Shown piece after piece: positions 19,779 through 28,131 of a stretch of DNA of 64,000 bases. The position numbers and the translations under genes are program-made. The notes beneath the pieces are model-generated. The model worked only from the letters and a program-made list of their open reading frames with translations, searched no databases and had not been told where the DNA came from. Location: assembly GCA_902626365.1 (NCBI GenBank), contig CACOFE010000005.1, forward strand, positions 1-64,000. Direction: 5' to 3'. This DNA is from an uncultured Bacteroidota bacterium. Lineage in GTDB: Bacteria; Bacteroidota; Bacteroidia; Flavobacteriales; Flavobacteriaceae. Positions within the stretch are counted from its first letter, which is position 1; each line of letters begins with the position of its first letter.

Positions 19779-19801
19779 AAAAAAAAGCCCGCTTTAAGCG
19801 G
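19779..19801 (-). terminator. Short hairpin with an eight-T run after xerC
   Basis: On the minus strand CCGCT-TAA-AGCGG is followed by GC and eight T. It lies 75 bases after the xerC stop and could end the rpsU-xerC transcript. It also lies just inside the transcript expected from the adjacent tRNA promoter, at the extreme 5' end, where such a short stem may not terminate. Confidence 0.45.
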
Positions 19802-19805
19802 ATTG

Positions 19806-19835
19806 CAAATGTAAATATTTATTTTTTCAATCAAA
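19806..19835 (-). promoter_or_regulatory. Predicted promoter of the tRNA cluster (TTTG-N18-TACATTTG)
   Basis: TACATTTG at 19,806-19,813 fits TANNTTTG exactly, and TTTG at 19,832-19,835 is 18 bases upstream, close to the ideal Bacteroidetes spacing. It faces the Thr-Tyr-Gly-Thr genes and, beyond them, the nuclease gene. Confidence 0.65.
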
Positions 19836-19875
19836 ACAAATTATATTTTTTTTTAATCAGAAAATCAAACAAAAA

Positions 19876-20766
19876 TCAACCCTTGTTTCGGGGGTGAGAT
19901 TTCTTAAAAACTTTTTTGATTTCTTCAATGGATCTGTTTGTATAAACCTGTGTGGCAGCAAGGCTTGTGTGCCCCAATAAATCTTTAACCGAATTTAAAT
20001 CTGCACCATTATTTAAAAGATGAGTGGCAAAAGAATGACGAAGGATGTGAGGGCTTTTTTTAAGCTTAGTTGAAAAATCAGAAAAATATTTTTTGGTGAT
20101 TCTATAAACTAGATTATCATAAATTTTTTTTCCCTTAGAAGTTAAAATAAGTGTGTCGTTGCTTTTTATATTTTTTAGCTCATTCCTGAATTCCAAATAT
20201 TTTTTTATCGAACTTAAACTAGAATCTATTAGCGGTATATATCTTTCTTTATTTCTCTTGCCTAAAACTTTTATTCTACTATTTGAATAGTCGATATTTT
20301 GAATTTTTAAATCAATTAACTCTTGTCTTCTAATTCCTGTAGTATATAATAGTTCTAATACAAGATAATCTCTAGATCCTTCAAAAGAGTTTTTAAAATT
20401 TTTAGAATTTAAAGCATTTAAAATCTCATTTTCGGAGAATGGTAATTGAATCGTTGATTTTGTTTTTAAAGCTTTATGCTCATTTAAGGGGTTTATTTTA
20501 ATATCTCCAGTCTTAAGTAAAAACTTATAATAACTATTTAGAGAGGATATTTTTCGGTTTATTGAATTATTTGATATTTTATCAGCTACAAGAGATACGA
20601 TCCATGACCTTATTTGAGAATAATTTACTTTTTTAATACCTTTTTGTTCAAACTTATCTAAGTTAAAATCATAAAAAGTATTCAAGTCATTTTTGTATGC
20701 AACAATAGTTTTGGGAGAGTACTTTTTCTCTAATAGTAAATAATCAAGAAATGAATTGAATTCCAT
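19876..20766 (-). CDS. xerC: Tyrosine recombinase, XerC/XerD family
   Basis: A 296-residue site-specific recombinase with the usual Xer length. An N-terminal SAM-like core-binding domain (about residues 1-90) precedes the catalytic domain. All catalytic residues are visible: R146 (TTGIRRQEL), K170, H240 and R243 (SPHILRHSFATHLL), H266 (LLGHTSLA) and nucleophile Y275 (TQVYTN). It lies 61 bases after rpsU, a linkage seen in Flavobacteriia, so it is probably the chromosomal dimer-resolution enzyme. It is less likely to be the integrase of the nearby tRNA-Thr element. Confidence 0.88.
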   Translation of the reverse strand: MEFNSFLDYLLLEKKYSPKTIVAYKNDLNTFYDFNLDKFEQKGIKKVNYSQIRSWIVSLVADKISNNSINRKISSLNSYYKFLLKTGDIKINPLNEHKALKTKSTIQLPFSENEILNALNSKNFKNSFEGSRDYLVLELLYTTGIRRQELIDLKIQNIDYSNSRIKVLGKRNKERYIPLIDSSLSSIKKYLEFRNELKNIKSNDTLILTSKGKKIYDNLVYRITKKYFSDFSTKLKKSPHILRHSFATHLLNNGADLNSVKDLLGHTSLAATQVYTNRSIEEIKKVFKKSHPRNKG

Positions 20767-20827
20767 ACCTCAAATAAATATAAATTTATAAATTATTAGT
20801 CAGTATGTCTGTAATGTTGGAGATATA

Positions 20828-21022
20828 TTAGATATCTTCTTGGTCTCTAAGTCTTTGTACATGCTGAGCTTTTTGAATCACAGCTCTCCTTTTGATTGAA
20901 GGTTTTACAAATTCTTTTCTGGTTTGTAATGACCTCTTCGTTCCAGTTTTATCAAACTTTCTTTTGAAACGCTTAAGTGCTCTGTCGATATTTTCTCCGT
21001 CTTTAATAGGTATTATTAGCAT
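20828..21022 (-). CDS. rpsU: 30S ribosomal protein S21
   Basis: A 64-residue basic protein that sits by the 3' end of 16S rRNA near the anti-Shine-Dalgarno sequence. MLIIPIKDGENIDRALKRFK and the arginine-rich C-terminus are typical. A perfect AGGAGG lies eight bases before the ATG, in contrast to the other genes here. This fits the model in Flavobacterium where ribosomes lacking S21 expose their anti-Shine-Dalgarno and preferentially translate rpsU. A consensus promoter lies just upstream. Confidence 0.97.
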   Translation of the reverse strand: MLIIPIKDGENIDRALKRFKRKFDKTGTKRSLQTRKEFVKPSIKRRAVIQKAQHVQRLRDQEDI

Positions 21023-21030
21023 ATTACAAA

Positions 21031-21036
21031 CCTCCT
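21031..21036 (-). promoter_or_regulatory. Strong Shine-Dalgarno AGGAGG before rpsU
   Basis: AGGAGG with an eight-base spacer to the rpsU ATG. It is the clearest ribosome binding site in the window and decides the rpsU start. Retention of this site on rpsU in a phylum that otherwise ignores Shine-Dalgarno signals points to autoregulation by free S21 levels. Confidence 0.85.
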
Positions 21037-21053
21037 TTCTTTAAAATTTGATG

Positions 21054-21082
21054 CAAATATAAACTAAAAATAATCTAACAAA
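21054..21082 (-). promoter_or_regulatory. Predicted rpsU-xerC promoter (TTTG-N17-TATATTTG)
   Basis: TATATTTG at 21,054-21,061 and TTTG at 21,079-21,082 with 17 bases between match the Bacteroidetes vegetative promoter. The transcript would start about 25 bases before the rpsU ATG and include the AGGAGG. Confidence 0.65.
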
Positions 21083-21100
21083 AGATTTTATAGAGAAAAA

Positions 21101-22630
21101 TTAATTTTTAATTGCTTCTAAATATTTTTTTAGTTGTTCTTTAACAATTGGGAATAAAAAGTATAAGCCAATCATATTTGGAAATACCATTGCAAAAATC
21201 ATAGCGTCTGAAAAGGCCCATATTGAATTCATACTAGCAGCAGCTCCAATTACTACAAACATTAAAAACAGTACTTTGTATGTTAGGTCTGCAACATAAC
21301 CTCTTCCAAATAAAAACTTCCAAGACTGCAATCCGTAATATGACCAAGAAATCATGGTAGAAACTGCAAATAATACAACCGCAATAGTAAGGAATATATC
21401 AGAACCAGGAATATATTGAGCAAATGCTTTTTGGGTAATGCCAGCACCCTCATATACAACTCCATCAATTAAAACACCACCCATTCCATCACCACCGTAA
21501 ACAAATGCTCCAGTTGAGTTAAATGTGATTATTACTAGTGCTGTCATCGTACAAATAACAACGGTGTCAATAAATGGTTCAAGAAGAGCTACTAGTCCTT
21601 CAGATGCTGCATACTTTGTTTTGACTGCAGAATGGGCTATTGAGGCCGAACCAGCTCCAGCTTCATTTGAAAAGGCAGCTCTCTGAAAGCCAACCATTAA
21701 AACTCCAATTATTCCACCGACACCGACAGCGGTAGGATTGAAAGCTTCTTTAACTATAAGTGCAATAGCATCATCAATAAATGAGAAGTTAATAGCTAAG
21801 ATATATATACACGCCAAAATATATAATAGAGCCATAAATGGAACTACTTTTTCAGTAACCGAGGCAATCCTCTTAATTCCTCCAATAATAATTATTCCTA
21901 CTAAAGTTGCAAGAACAATACCGATCATTGCGCCTGCAAAAGTTGATTCGTATCCAAATAGGTTTTTTATTACTATAGTTGCTTGATTTGATTGAGCGGC
22001 ATTACCTCCTCCAAAAGAGCCGCCAATACAGAAAATTGCAAAAAGGGAACCTGCAATTGTTCCTAAAGTTTTAAATCCTTTGGATTTTAGACCTTTACTT
22101 ATATAGTACATAGGTCCACCGTAAACAACTCCGTCCTCATCAACATCCCTAAAGTACACACCAAGTGTACACTCAACGAATTTTGTAGACATACCCAATA
22201 AACCACATACAATCATCCAAAAAGTTGCACCAGGACCACCTAATGCAATTGCTAAAGCTACCCCAGCAATATTTCCATTACCAACAGTTCCTGAAACTGC
22301 AGTTGCTAATGCTTGAAAATGGGAAACTTCACCATCTTTTGAGTCTGAATCACTTTTTTCAAGATCATCATACTTACCTCGGACTACATTGATAGCAGTC
22401 CAAAAATATTTCAAATTTGGAAATCCAAAATATAATGTAAAAAATAATGCACTACCAACTAGTAAATATATTACAAAAGGATAGTCGCCGATCGGATAAA
22501 AAACATATTTGCTAAAGAAATCTGAAATTGGTTGAAATGCTTCATCAATTCTCTGGTCCAATCCTTTTTCTTGAGCCATCATATTAAATGAACTTAAAAG
22601 TAATAATAACGATAAAATATATTTTTTCAT
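21101..22630 (-). CDS. Alanine/glycine:cation symporter (AGCS family)
   Basis: A 509-residue inner-membrane transporter of the AGCS family, which imports alanine or glycine with sodium or protons. A signal-like first span is followed by about ten more. Diagnostic stretches are SGTVGNGNIAGVALAIALGG, MWIV-like MSTKFVECTLGVYFRDVDED and FSNEAGAGSASIAHSAVKTK. The N-terminal MKKYILSLLLLLSSFNMMAQ is unusually signal-peptide-like, a common flavobacterial form. In a marine setting, sodium coupling is likely but not shown. It stands alone, downstream of rpsU's promoter region. Confidence 0.93.
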   Translation of the reverse strand: MKKYILSLLLLLSSFNMMAQEKGLDQRIDEAFQPISDFFSKYVFYPIGDYPFVIYLLVGSALFFTLYFGFPNLKYFWTAINVVRGKYDDLEKSDSDSKDGEVSHFQALATAVSGTVGNGNIAGVALAIALGGPGATFWMIVCGLLGMSTKFVECTLGVYFRDVDEDGVVYGGPMYYISKGLKSKGFKTLGTIAGSLFAIFCIGGSFGGGNAAQSNQATIVIKNLFGYESTFAGAMIGIVLATLVGIIIIGGIKRIASVTEKVVPFMALLYILACIYILAINFSFIDDAIALIVKEAFNPTAVGVGGIIGVLMVGFQRAAFSNEAGAGSASIAHSAVKTKYAASEGLVALLEPFIDTVVICTMTALVIITFNSTGAFVYGGDGMGGVLIDGVVYEGAGITQKAFAQYIPGSDIFLTIAVVLFAVSTMISWSYYGLQSWKFLFGRGYVADLTYKVLFLMFVVIGAAASMNSIWAFSDAMIFAMVFPNMIGLYFLFPIVKEQLKKYLEAIKN

Positions 22631-22689
22631 GATGTATTTTTGAATGAAGTTTACAAGATGAGAAAAAAAAAAGATTTTTGAAAATTAAT

Positions 22690-23667
22690 TTACATGTAAC
22701 CCATTTTACTCATCCAATCATCATTGTATATTTTTTTTAAATATCGACTTCCATGATCATGGAAGAGAACAACAACTAAATCTTCTGGCTTAAAATTTTC
22801 TTTTAATTGTAGGACACCTTTAATTGCTGCGCCGGCAGAATTTCCTAAAAACATACCTTCCTGTTTTAATAATTCTCTGCAGAAAATAGCAGCATCTTTA
22901 TCTGTTACTTTTGTGAAGCCGTCAATAATATCAAAGTTGATATTTTTAGGAATCATATCTTCTCCAATTCCCTCAGTAACATAAGGATATATTTCACTTT
23001 TATCAAATATACCTGTTTCATGAAATTTTTTTAAAACTGAACCATATGCATCTACTCCCCATATTTTAATATTTGGGTTTTGTTCTTTTAAAAATTTACC
23101 AACACCAGAAATAGTTCCACCAGTACCAACTCCAACAACAAAATGTGTAATCCTTCCATTTGTTTGATCCCAAATTTCTGGCCCTGTGGATTCATAATGA
23201 GTCATTGTATTACTTGGATTATCGTATTGATTTACATACCAAGAATTTTTAGTTTCATCTGATAATTTTTTTGAAACAGAGTAATATGACCTTGGATCAT
23301 CAGGTTCAACATTGGTAGGACAAACTACAACTTCTGCTCCAAAAGCTTTTAAGATGTCAATTTTTTCTTGTGATTGCTTGTCACTTGTTACAAAAATACA
23401 TTTGTATCCTCTAGCTATAGCAGCTATAGCCAATCCCATTCCAGTATTTCCTGACGTGCCTTCAATTATAGTCCCCCCTGGCTTTAAATATCCTTTTTTC
23501 TCCGCATGCAAAACCATATTTAATCCAATCCTATCTTTTACGGAGTTTCCAGGGTTAAAAGTTTCATATTTTGCCCAAACTTTACAGGGTAAATCCTTGG
23601 TGATATTATTTAATATTACCATTGGTGTGTTCCCTATTGATTCAGTTAAATTTTTGAAGTAACCCAT
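22690..23667 (-). CDS. PLP-dependent cystathionine beta-synthase-like / cysteine synthase family enzyme
   Basis: A 325-residue fold-type II PLP enzyme. The Schiff-base lysine is K44 in NPGNSVKDRIG, the substrate loop is EGTSGNTGMG (about residues 69-78) and the phosphate-binding GVGTGGTISG follows. The C-terminal HDHGSRYLKKIYNDDWM resembles the catalytic core of cystathionine beta-synthase more than CysK, and no CBS domain pair follows. It may make cystathionine from serine and homocysteine, or cysteine. The ATG at 23,667 was preferred over the TTG at 23,679 because it fits the family N-terminus (MGYFKNLTESIGNTP). Confidence 0.85.
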   Translation of the reverse strand: MGYFKNLTESIGNTPMVILNNITKDLPCKVWAKYETFNPGNSVKDRIGLNMVLHAEKKGYLKPGGTIIEGTSGNTGMGLAIAAIARGYKCIFVTSDKQSQEKIDILKAFGAEVVVCPTNVEPDDPRSYYSVSKKLSDETKNSWYVNQYDNPSNTMTHYESTGPEIWDQTNGRITHFVVGVGTGGTISGVGKFLKEQNPNIKIWGVDAYGSVLKKFHETGIFDKSEIYPYVTEGIGEDMIPKNINFDIIDGFTKVTDKDAAIFCRELLKQEGMFLGNSAGAAIKGVLQLKENFKPEDLVVVLFHDHGSRYLKKIYNDDWMSKMGYM

Positions 23668-23711
23668 TTCGAGTTGCAAATATAATTTAATGTACCATAT
23701 AATCAGGGTAT

Positions 23712-24944
23712 TTAATTAAATTTAATTGAATCTTTAGGATCTACCTTTGAAACTAATAGACTTGGGGCAAAAATTGAAATAACACACAAGAACAAAACAA
23801 TTATGTTTAGGCCAATTATATGATAAAATTCGATAAATACTGGAACACTTTCAACATAATAAATTTTTGGATCTAATGAGATAATTTTATACTTATCCTG
23901 AATAAAAAGAATTAATAATCCGATTAAATTACCGATTAATATTCCAATAAAAATTAGATAAGAAGAAGTGTAAATGAAAAATTTCTGAAGAGATTTATTT
24001 GAAATTCCTAATGCTTTCAAAATTCCAATCATATTTGTCCTCTCAAGTATCAAAACCAACAAAACTGAAATTATATTTACTGATGCAACTAATATCATAA
24101 TAAATATGATTGCATAAATATTTTTATCAAAAAGCTCTATCCATTCATATACCGAATAGTATTTTTCCTTTACAGTTACTACATCATATTCTGAAGGGGA
24201 GTTTATATATATAGATTCACTGACTGATTCCAAAAATCTCTGATCATTGAGTTGAATTTCTAAAGAACTAATCTGATTGTCTTCCCATTTTGAAATTCTT
24301 CTAATCTGTTTAATATCTCCAAAAATAAATTTTGAATCTAGCTCCTCGAAACCTGAGTCATAAATCCCAACAACTACCAATTTTATTATTGAAGGATTTG
24401 GATTATTAGACTTTGAAAATAACATTTGAAAACTTTCATCTACTTTTAAATTAAGTTTGTTTGCAAGTGTTTTTGAAATTAGAACATCATTAGAAAAATT
24501 TTCAGAAAACAATGGGATATCACCATCAATAACATATTTTTTAATTCTAGTAAAATCATAATCCTTGTCAAGTCCTTTAAAATATAATCCATCAAAGTCT
24601 TTAGTTGTTCTAACAATTCCAAATTTTGAAATAATTCTTTCAATATTTCTTACCTCGGGAATAGACTCCAGATAATCAATGAAATTTAATTCTGGAGAAA
24701 TAGGGTTTATAGAGCTTTCATTAATTATATTATTGAAACTTTGGATTGTAATATGACTTTCAAAAGAGGAAATTTTGTCCTTAATTTCTTTTTGCATTCC
24801 ATAACCTACACCAACTGAAATTATCATTACAATCATTCCAATAGCAATTGCAATTACTCCTATTTTTATAATTGGAGCTGATATACTATTTTTATGTGGT
24901 CTAGCACTTAAAATTCTTTTTGATAAAAAATGTTCAAAATTCAA
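23712..24944 (-). CDS. FtsX-like ABC transporter permease (LolC/LolE type)
   Basis: A 410-residue MacB/LolE-type permease. One N-terminal span (about residues 27-50, in KIGVIAIAIGMIVMIISVGV) precedes a large periplasmic domain, and three C-terminal spans form the FtsX domain (ASVNIISVLLVLILERTNMI, then GILKALG). Such proteins extract lipoproteins from the inner membrane with a LolD ATPase. The start is TTG; MNFEHFLSKRILSARPHKNS is the family N-terminus. Its first 15 bases overlap the start of the divergent NamZ gene. The ATPase partner is not adjacent, unless the FtsE-like gene at 26,146 serves it. Confidence 0.83.
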   Translation of the reverse strand: MNFEHFLSKRILSARPHKNSISAPIIKIGVIAIAIGMIVMIISVGVGYGMQKEIKDKISSFESHITIQSFNNIINESSINPISPELNFIDYLESIPEVRNIERIISKFGIVRTTKDFDGLYFKGLDKDYDFTRIKKYVIDGDIPLFSENFSNDVLISKTLANKLNLKVDESFQMLFSKSNNPNPSIIKLVVVGIYDSGFEELDSKFIFGDIKQIRRISKWEDNQISSLEIQLNDQRFLESVSESIYINSPSEYDVVTVKEKYYSVYEWIELFDKNIYAIIFIMILVASVNIISVLLVLILERTNMIGILKALGISNKSLQKFFIYTSSYLIFIGILIGNLIGLLILFIQDKYKIISLDPKIYYVESVPVFIEFYHIIGLNIIVLFLCVISIFAPSLLVSKVDPKDSIKFN

Positions 24945-26138
24945 AATCCAGTTCTGTTTATAATTTTAGTACTTAATTTTAGCTTAATAGTCTATCCAAA
25001 CAATAAAACTACCTATGATAAATCTAATGTTATTGTTGGTGCTAACCAAATATCAAAATATGAAAATCTACTGCAAAATAAGAGAATTGGAATTGTAGCT
25101 AACCACACTTCGGTTATTTTCAGAAAAGATTTAGGTCATACCCATCTTGTTGATTCTCTAATTAAATTGGATTTTGATGTAAGAAAAATTTTTGCTCCTG
25201 AGCATGGTTTTAGAGGGACGGAGCCAAACGGAGCTAATATTGATGATGAAATTGATATTAAAACCGGTCTAAAAATTATTTCACTACACGGAAAAAACAG
25301 AAAATACGGAGAAATTGATGATAGAGATCTTAAAGACATAGATATTTTAATTTTTGATATTCAGGATGTAGGTGTTAGATTCTATACTCACATATCTACA
25401 TTACATTATGTTATGGAAGCTTCTGCAAGAAATAGTATTCCACTGATTATTCTTGATAGGCCAAACCCAAATGCTCATTATGTAGATGGACCAGTTTTAG
25501 AATTAGAAAATAAAAGTTTTGTAGGAATGCATGAGGTTCCAATTGTATATGGGCTGACAATCGGCGAGTATGCAAAAATGATAAATAATGAGGGATGGTT
25601 AGAGAATAAAATAAAATCCGATTTAATTCTAATTAAACTCGAAAATTATAATAGAAGTAAAGAATATGATTTACCAATTATTCCTTCTCCAAATTTACCA
25701 AATCATAAATCTATAAATTTATATCCATCACTTTGTTTATTTGAAGGAACAAATGTAAGTGCGGGAAGAGGGACAGACTTACAGTTTCAAATTTATGGTA
25801 GCCCTTACTTAGATAAAAAGAAAAATGAATATAAATTTACTCCAGTAAAAAACAACGGATCAAAATATCCAAAACACGAAAATATGCTATGCTTTGGAAA
25901 GATTTTAACCAATACTGAAAGACTTAATAAATTTAATTTATCTTTTATTTTAGAAGCATACAATGACACTTCTAATAAAGAAGATTTTTTTAATAATTAT
26001 TTTATTAAGCTAGCAGGAACTAAAGATTTACAAAATCAAATTATTAAAGGAGAAGATGAGGATGAGATTGTTGAATCATGGCAAAAAAAATTGAATATTT
26101 ACAAGAGAATGAGAATGAAATACTTAATTTATAATTGA
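24930..26138 (+). CDS. namZ: Exo-beta-N-acetylmuramidase NamZ-type protein (DUF1343)
   Basis: A 402-residue secreted protein with an N-terminal hydrophobic signal (FIILVLNFSLIVYP). The body is DUF1343/NamZ: NKRIGIVANHTSV, FAPEHGFRGTEPNGAN, DIQDVGVRFYTHISTLHYVM, DRPNPNAHYVDGPVLE and LYPSLCLFEGTNVSAGRGTD. NamZ releases N-acetylmuramic acid from the non-reducing end of peptidoglycan fragments, a recycling step known in Bacteroidetes. It is divergent from, and overlaps by 15 bases, the LolE-type permease gene, and FtsE follows eight bases downstream. A periplasmic location is inferred from the signal. Confidence 0.88.
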   Translation: MFKIQNPVLFIILVLNFSLIVYPNNKTTYDKSNVIVGANQISKYENLLQNKRIGIVANHTSVIFRKDLGHTHLVDSLIKLDFDVRKIFAPEHGFRGTEPNGANIDDEIDIKTGLKIISLHGKNRKYGEIDDRDLKDIDILIFDIQDVGVRFYTHISTLHYVMEASARNSIPLIILDRPNPNAHYVDGPVLELENKSFVGMHEVPIVYGLTIGEYAKMINNEGWLENKIKSDLILIKLENYNRSKEYDLPIIPSPNLPNHKSINLYPSLCLFEGTNVSAGRGTDLQFQIYGSPYLDKKKNEYKFTPVKNNGSKYPKHENMLCFGKILTNTERLNKFNLSFILEAYNDTSNKEDFFNNYFIKLAGTKDLQNQIIKGEDEDEIVESWQKKLNIYKRMRMKYLIYN

Positions 26139-26145
26139 AATTTTA

Positions 26146-26850
26146 ATGAAGAAAAAAGTTTTAGAATACAAAGATGTTGAAATTAAATTGGACTCTGATT
26201 TAAAAATATTGGGGTTGACATTAATTGTAAATGAAGGGGAATTTGTTTTTTTAATAGGAAAGACTGGTTCAGGGAAATCAAGTATTTTGAAATCAATGTA
26301 CTCAGAAAATAAAATTTTAGATGGAGAAGCTAAAATTTCAAATACAAATCTTAAGACCATTAGTGAAAAGAATATTCCTTTTCTTAGAAGAAAAATTGGA
26401 GTTATATTTCAAGATTTCCAGCTTTTAAAAGATCGAACTGTATATAAAAATTTAGAATTTGTTTTAAACGCAACCGGATGGAGTAAACAAAATGAAAAAA
26501 AAGAAAGGATTGAATCTTGTTTGCAAAAAGTCCATATTTCAGATTTATCAAACAAGTTTCCAAGTCAACTTTCTGGAGGTCAAAAACAAAAGGTTGCAAT
26601 TGCAAGATCTTTACTAAACAATCCTGAGATAATTATCGCCGATGAACCTACAGGAAATTTAGATCCCAAAAGTAGTATTGAAATAATGAATGTATTAGAA
26701 GAAATTAATCAAAATGGTAATACTATAGTTATGGCCACACATGATTTCAGTCTTCTACATAAGTTCAAGGGAAGAATTTTAAGATGTAAGGATGGAAAAA
26801 TTGACGAAATCCATCAAAAAGACCTAAATATTGAAACTGTTTACGAATGA
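26146..26850 (+). CDS. ftsE: Cell-division ABC transporter ATP-binding protein FtsE
   Basis: A 234-residue ABC ATPase with Walker A GKTGSGKSS, signature QLSGGQKQKVAIARSLL, Walker B IIIADEPTGNLDP and H-loop MATHDFSLL. The text LKTISEKNIPFLRRKIGVIF and QDFQLLKDRTVYKNL matches FtsE, which with FtsX couples peptidoglycan hydrolases to cell division. The ftsX gene is not in this window; in Flavobacteriia it is often elsewhere. LolD is the alternative, given the LolE-like permease two genes away. The next gene overlaps by four bases. Confidence 0.85.
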   Translation: MKKKVLEYKDVEIKLDSDLKILGLTLIVNEGEFVFLIGKTGSGKSSILKSMYSENKILDGEAKISNTNLKTISEKNIPFLRRKIGVIFQDFQLLKDRTVYKNLEFVLNATGWSKQNEKKERIESCLQKVHISDLSNKFPSQLSGGQKQKVAIARSLLNNPEIIIADEPTGNLDPKSSIEIMNVLEEINQNGNTIVMATHDFSLLHKFKGRILRCKDGKIDEIHQKDLNIETVYE

Positions 26851-27728
26851 TATCTATTTTAATTCCTTGTTTTGATTATAATGCGTATCCCCTTGCTAGT
26901 ATTTTAGAAAAACAAGCACTGATGCTAAAAATAGACTTTGAAATTATCTGCATTGATGATGGATCATTCTCATCTAAGAATGATTTAAATCAAAAAATCA
27001 ACCTACTAACTAATTCAAAGTTTATTGAATTAAAAAAAAATATTGGAAGAATAAATAACAGATTATTACTTGCAGAAAAATCTCAATATGAATGGTTGAT
27101 ATTTATTGATGTTGACACTTTACCAAATGAAGATAATTTCTTAAAAAATTATATCGATCAGTTAAATAAGGGGACGTTAATTATTGGTGGTTGCACATAC
27201 AAAAAACCAGACAATGAAAATTTTAGTTTAAGATATAAATTTGGCAAGTTCAGAGAGGAAATCAAGAGTGATATTAGAAATAAAAACCCATATAAGTATA
27301 TTTCATCTTGTAATTTTATGTGTAAAAGAGATGTATTAATTGATGTTTTAGCTTCAATTAATACTATTTCCTATGGAAATGACTATATTTTCGGATCATT
27401 GATTAAAAAAAAGGAAATTGATATTAAACATATTGATAATACGGTTTTAATAGATAATATTGATGAAAATCAAATTTTTATAAAAAAAACTCATCATGCA
27501 TTGGATAATCTTATCAGCTCATACAATAAAAAAATAATTAAAAAACACAGCATTTCTATATTGAAGGCATATATAATTTTAGACAGTCTACTAATGAAGA
27601 ATATCTTTGTTAAAATAACTGATTTGTTTAAAAATTTACTTAACAGAAATTTACATTGTAAAGATCCTAATTTGTTTTTGTTTGATCTGTATAGGCTAAA
27701 TTATTTGTGTAAAATCAAAAATGCTTAA
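26847..27728 (+). CDS. Family 2 glycosyltransferase
   Basis: A 293-residue GT-A type transferase. The nucleotide-sugar fold begins ISILIPCFDYNAYPL, with FEIICIDDGSFSS and the metal-binding FIDVDTLP in place of DxD. It follows ftsE with a four-base overlap, a linkage common in Flavobacteriia, so it may act on an envelope glycan independent of the downstream cluster. Its last 14 bases overlap the convergent ketoisomerase gene. Donor and acceptor cannot be read from sequence. Confidence 0.82.
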   Translation: MISILIPCFDYNAYPLASILEKQALMLKIDFEIICIDDGSFSSKNDLNQKINLLTNSKFIELKKNIGRINNRLLLAEKSQYEWLIFIDVDTLPNEDNFLKNYIDQLNKGTLIIGGCTYKKPDNENFSLRYKFGKFREEIKSDIRNKNPYKYISSCNFMCKRDVLIDVLASINTISYGNDYIFGSLIKKKEIDIKHIDNTVLIDNIDENQIFIKKTHHALDNLISSYNKKIIKKHSISILKAYIILDSLLMKNIFVKITDLFKNLLNRNLHCKDPNLFLFDLYRLNYLCKIKNA

Positions 27729-28131
27729 ATTGCTTAAACTGATCATAATCACGAAAATAATCTGACTCATCAAAATTATCAGATGCCAAAACCATGCAAA
27801 TTGCACCTGACGAAAAGTTATCCATTTCCCTCCAAATACCCTGAGGAATTAATAAGCCTTTATCAGGTTTATTCAACATAACTTTTTTTCTTTTTTTTCC
27901 ATCATCTAATAAAACTTCAAAACTTCCACTAAGCGGAATCATTAATTGTATTAATTTTTTATGGGTATGGCCTCCTCTATAAGAATCACTTGGAACATCA
28001 TATAAATAGTAAACTCTTTTAATCGAAAATGGAATAACGTCTTTTTCTATAACCGAAAGCTTCCCTCTTCCCTTAGGGTCTACTATTTTAGGGATATCAA
28101 TTAAGACTACATCATCAATTTTAGTTTTCAT
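27715..28131 (-). CDS. WxcM/FdtA-like cupin (dTDP-sugar 3,4-ketoisomerase family)
   Basis: A 138-residue single-domain cupin. The motifs DPKGRGKLSVIEKDVIPFSI, RVYYLYDVPSDSYRGGHTHK and LIPQGIWREMDNFSSGAICM, ending in VLASDNFDESDYFRDYDQF, are those of the WxcM/FdtA/QdtA family. These enzymes isomerise dTDP-4-keto-6-deoxyglucose on the way to 3-amino or 3-keto sugars of surface glycans. The catalytic histidines lie in GGHTHK. It overlaps the start of the upstream glycosyltransferase in an ATGA and works with the surrounding glycan genes. The aminotransferase partner is absent here. Confidence 0.85.
   Translation of the reverse strand: MKTKIDDVVLIDIPKIVDPKGRGKLSVIEKDVIPFSIKRVYYLYDVPSDSYRGGHTHKKLIQLMIPLSGSFEVLLDDGKKRKKVMLNKPDKGLLIPQGIWREMDNFSSGAICMVLASDNFDESDYFRDYDQFKQFKHF

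Noticed and set aside
19876-20766. The tyrosine recombinase as integrase of the tRNA-Thr element
   Set aside because: It is linked to rpsU in the usual chromosomal position, has Xer length and lies outside the repeat-bounded interval.
26146-28131. ftsE, GT2 and ketoisomerase as one glycan operon
   Set aside because: The ketoisomerase is on the opposite strand and converges with the GT2 gene; ftsE-GT2 is a separate, conserved linkage.
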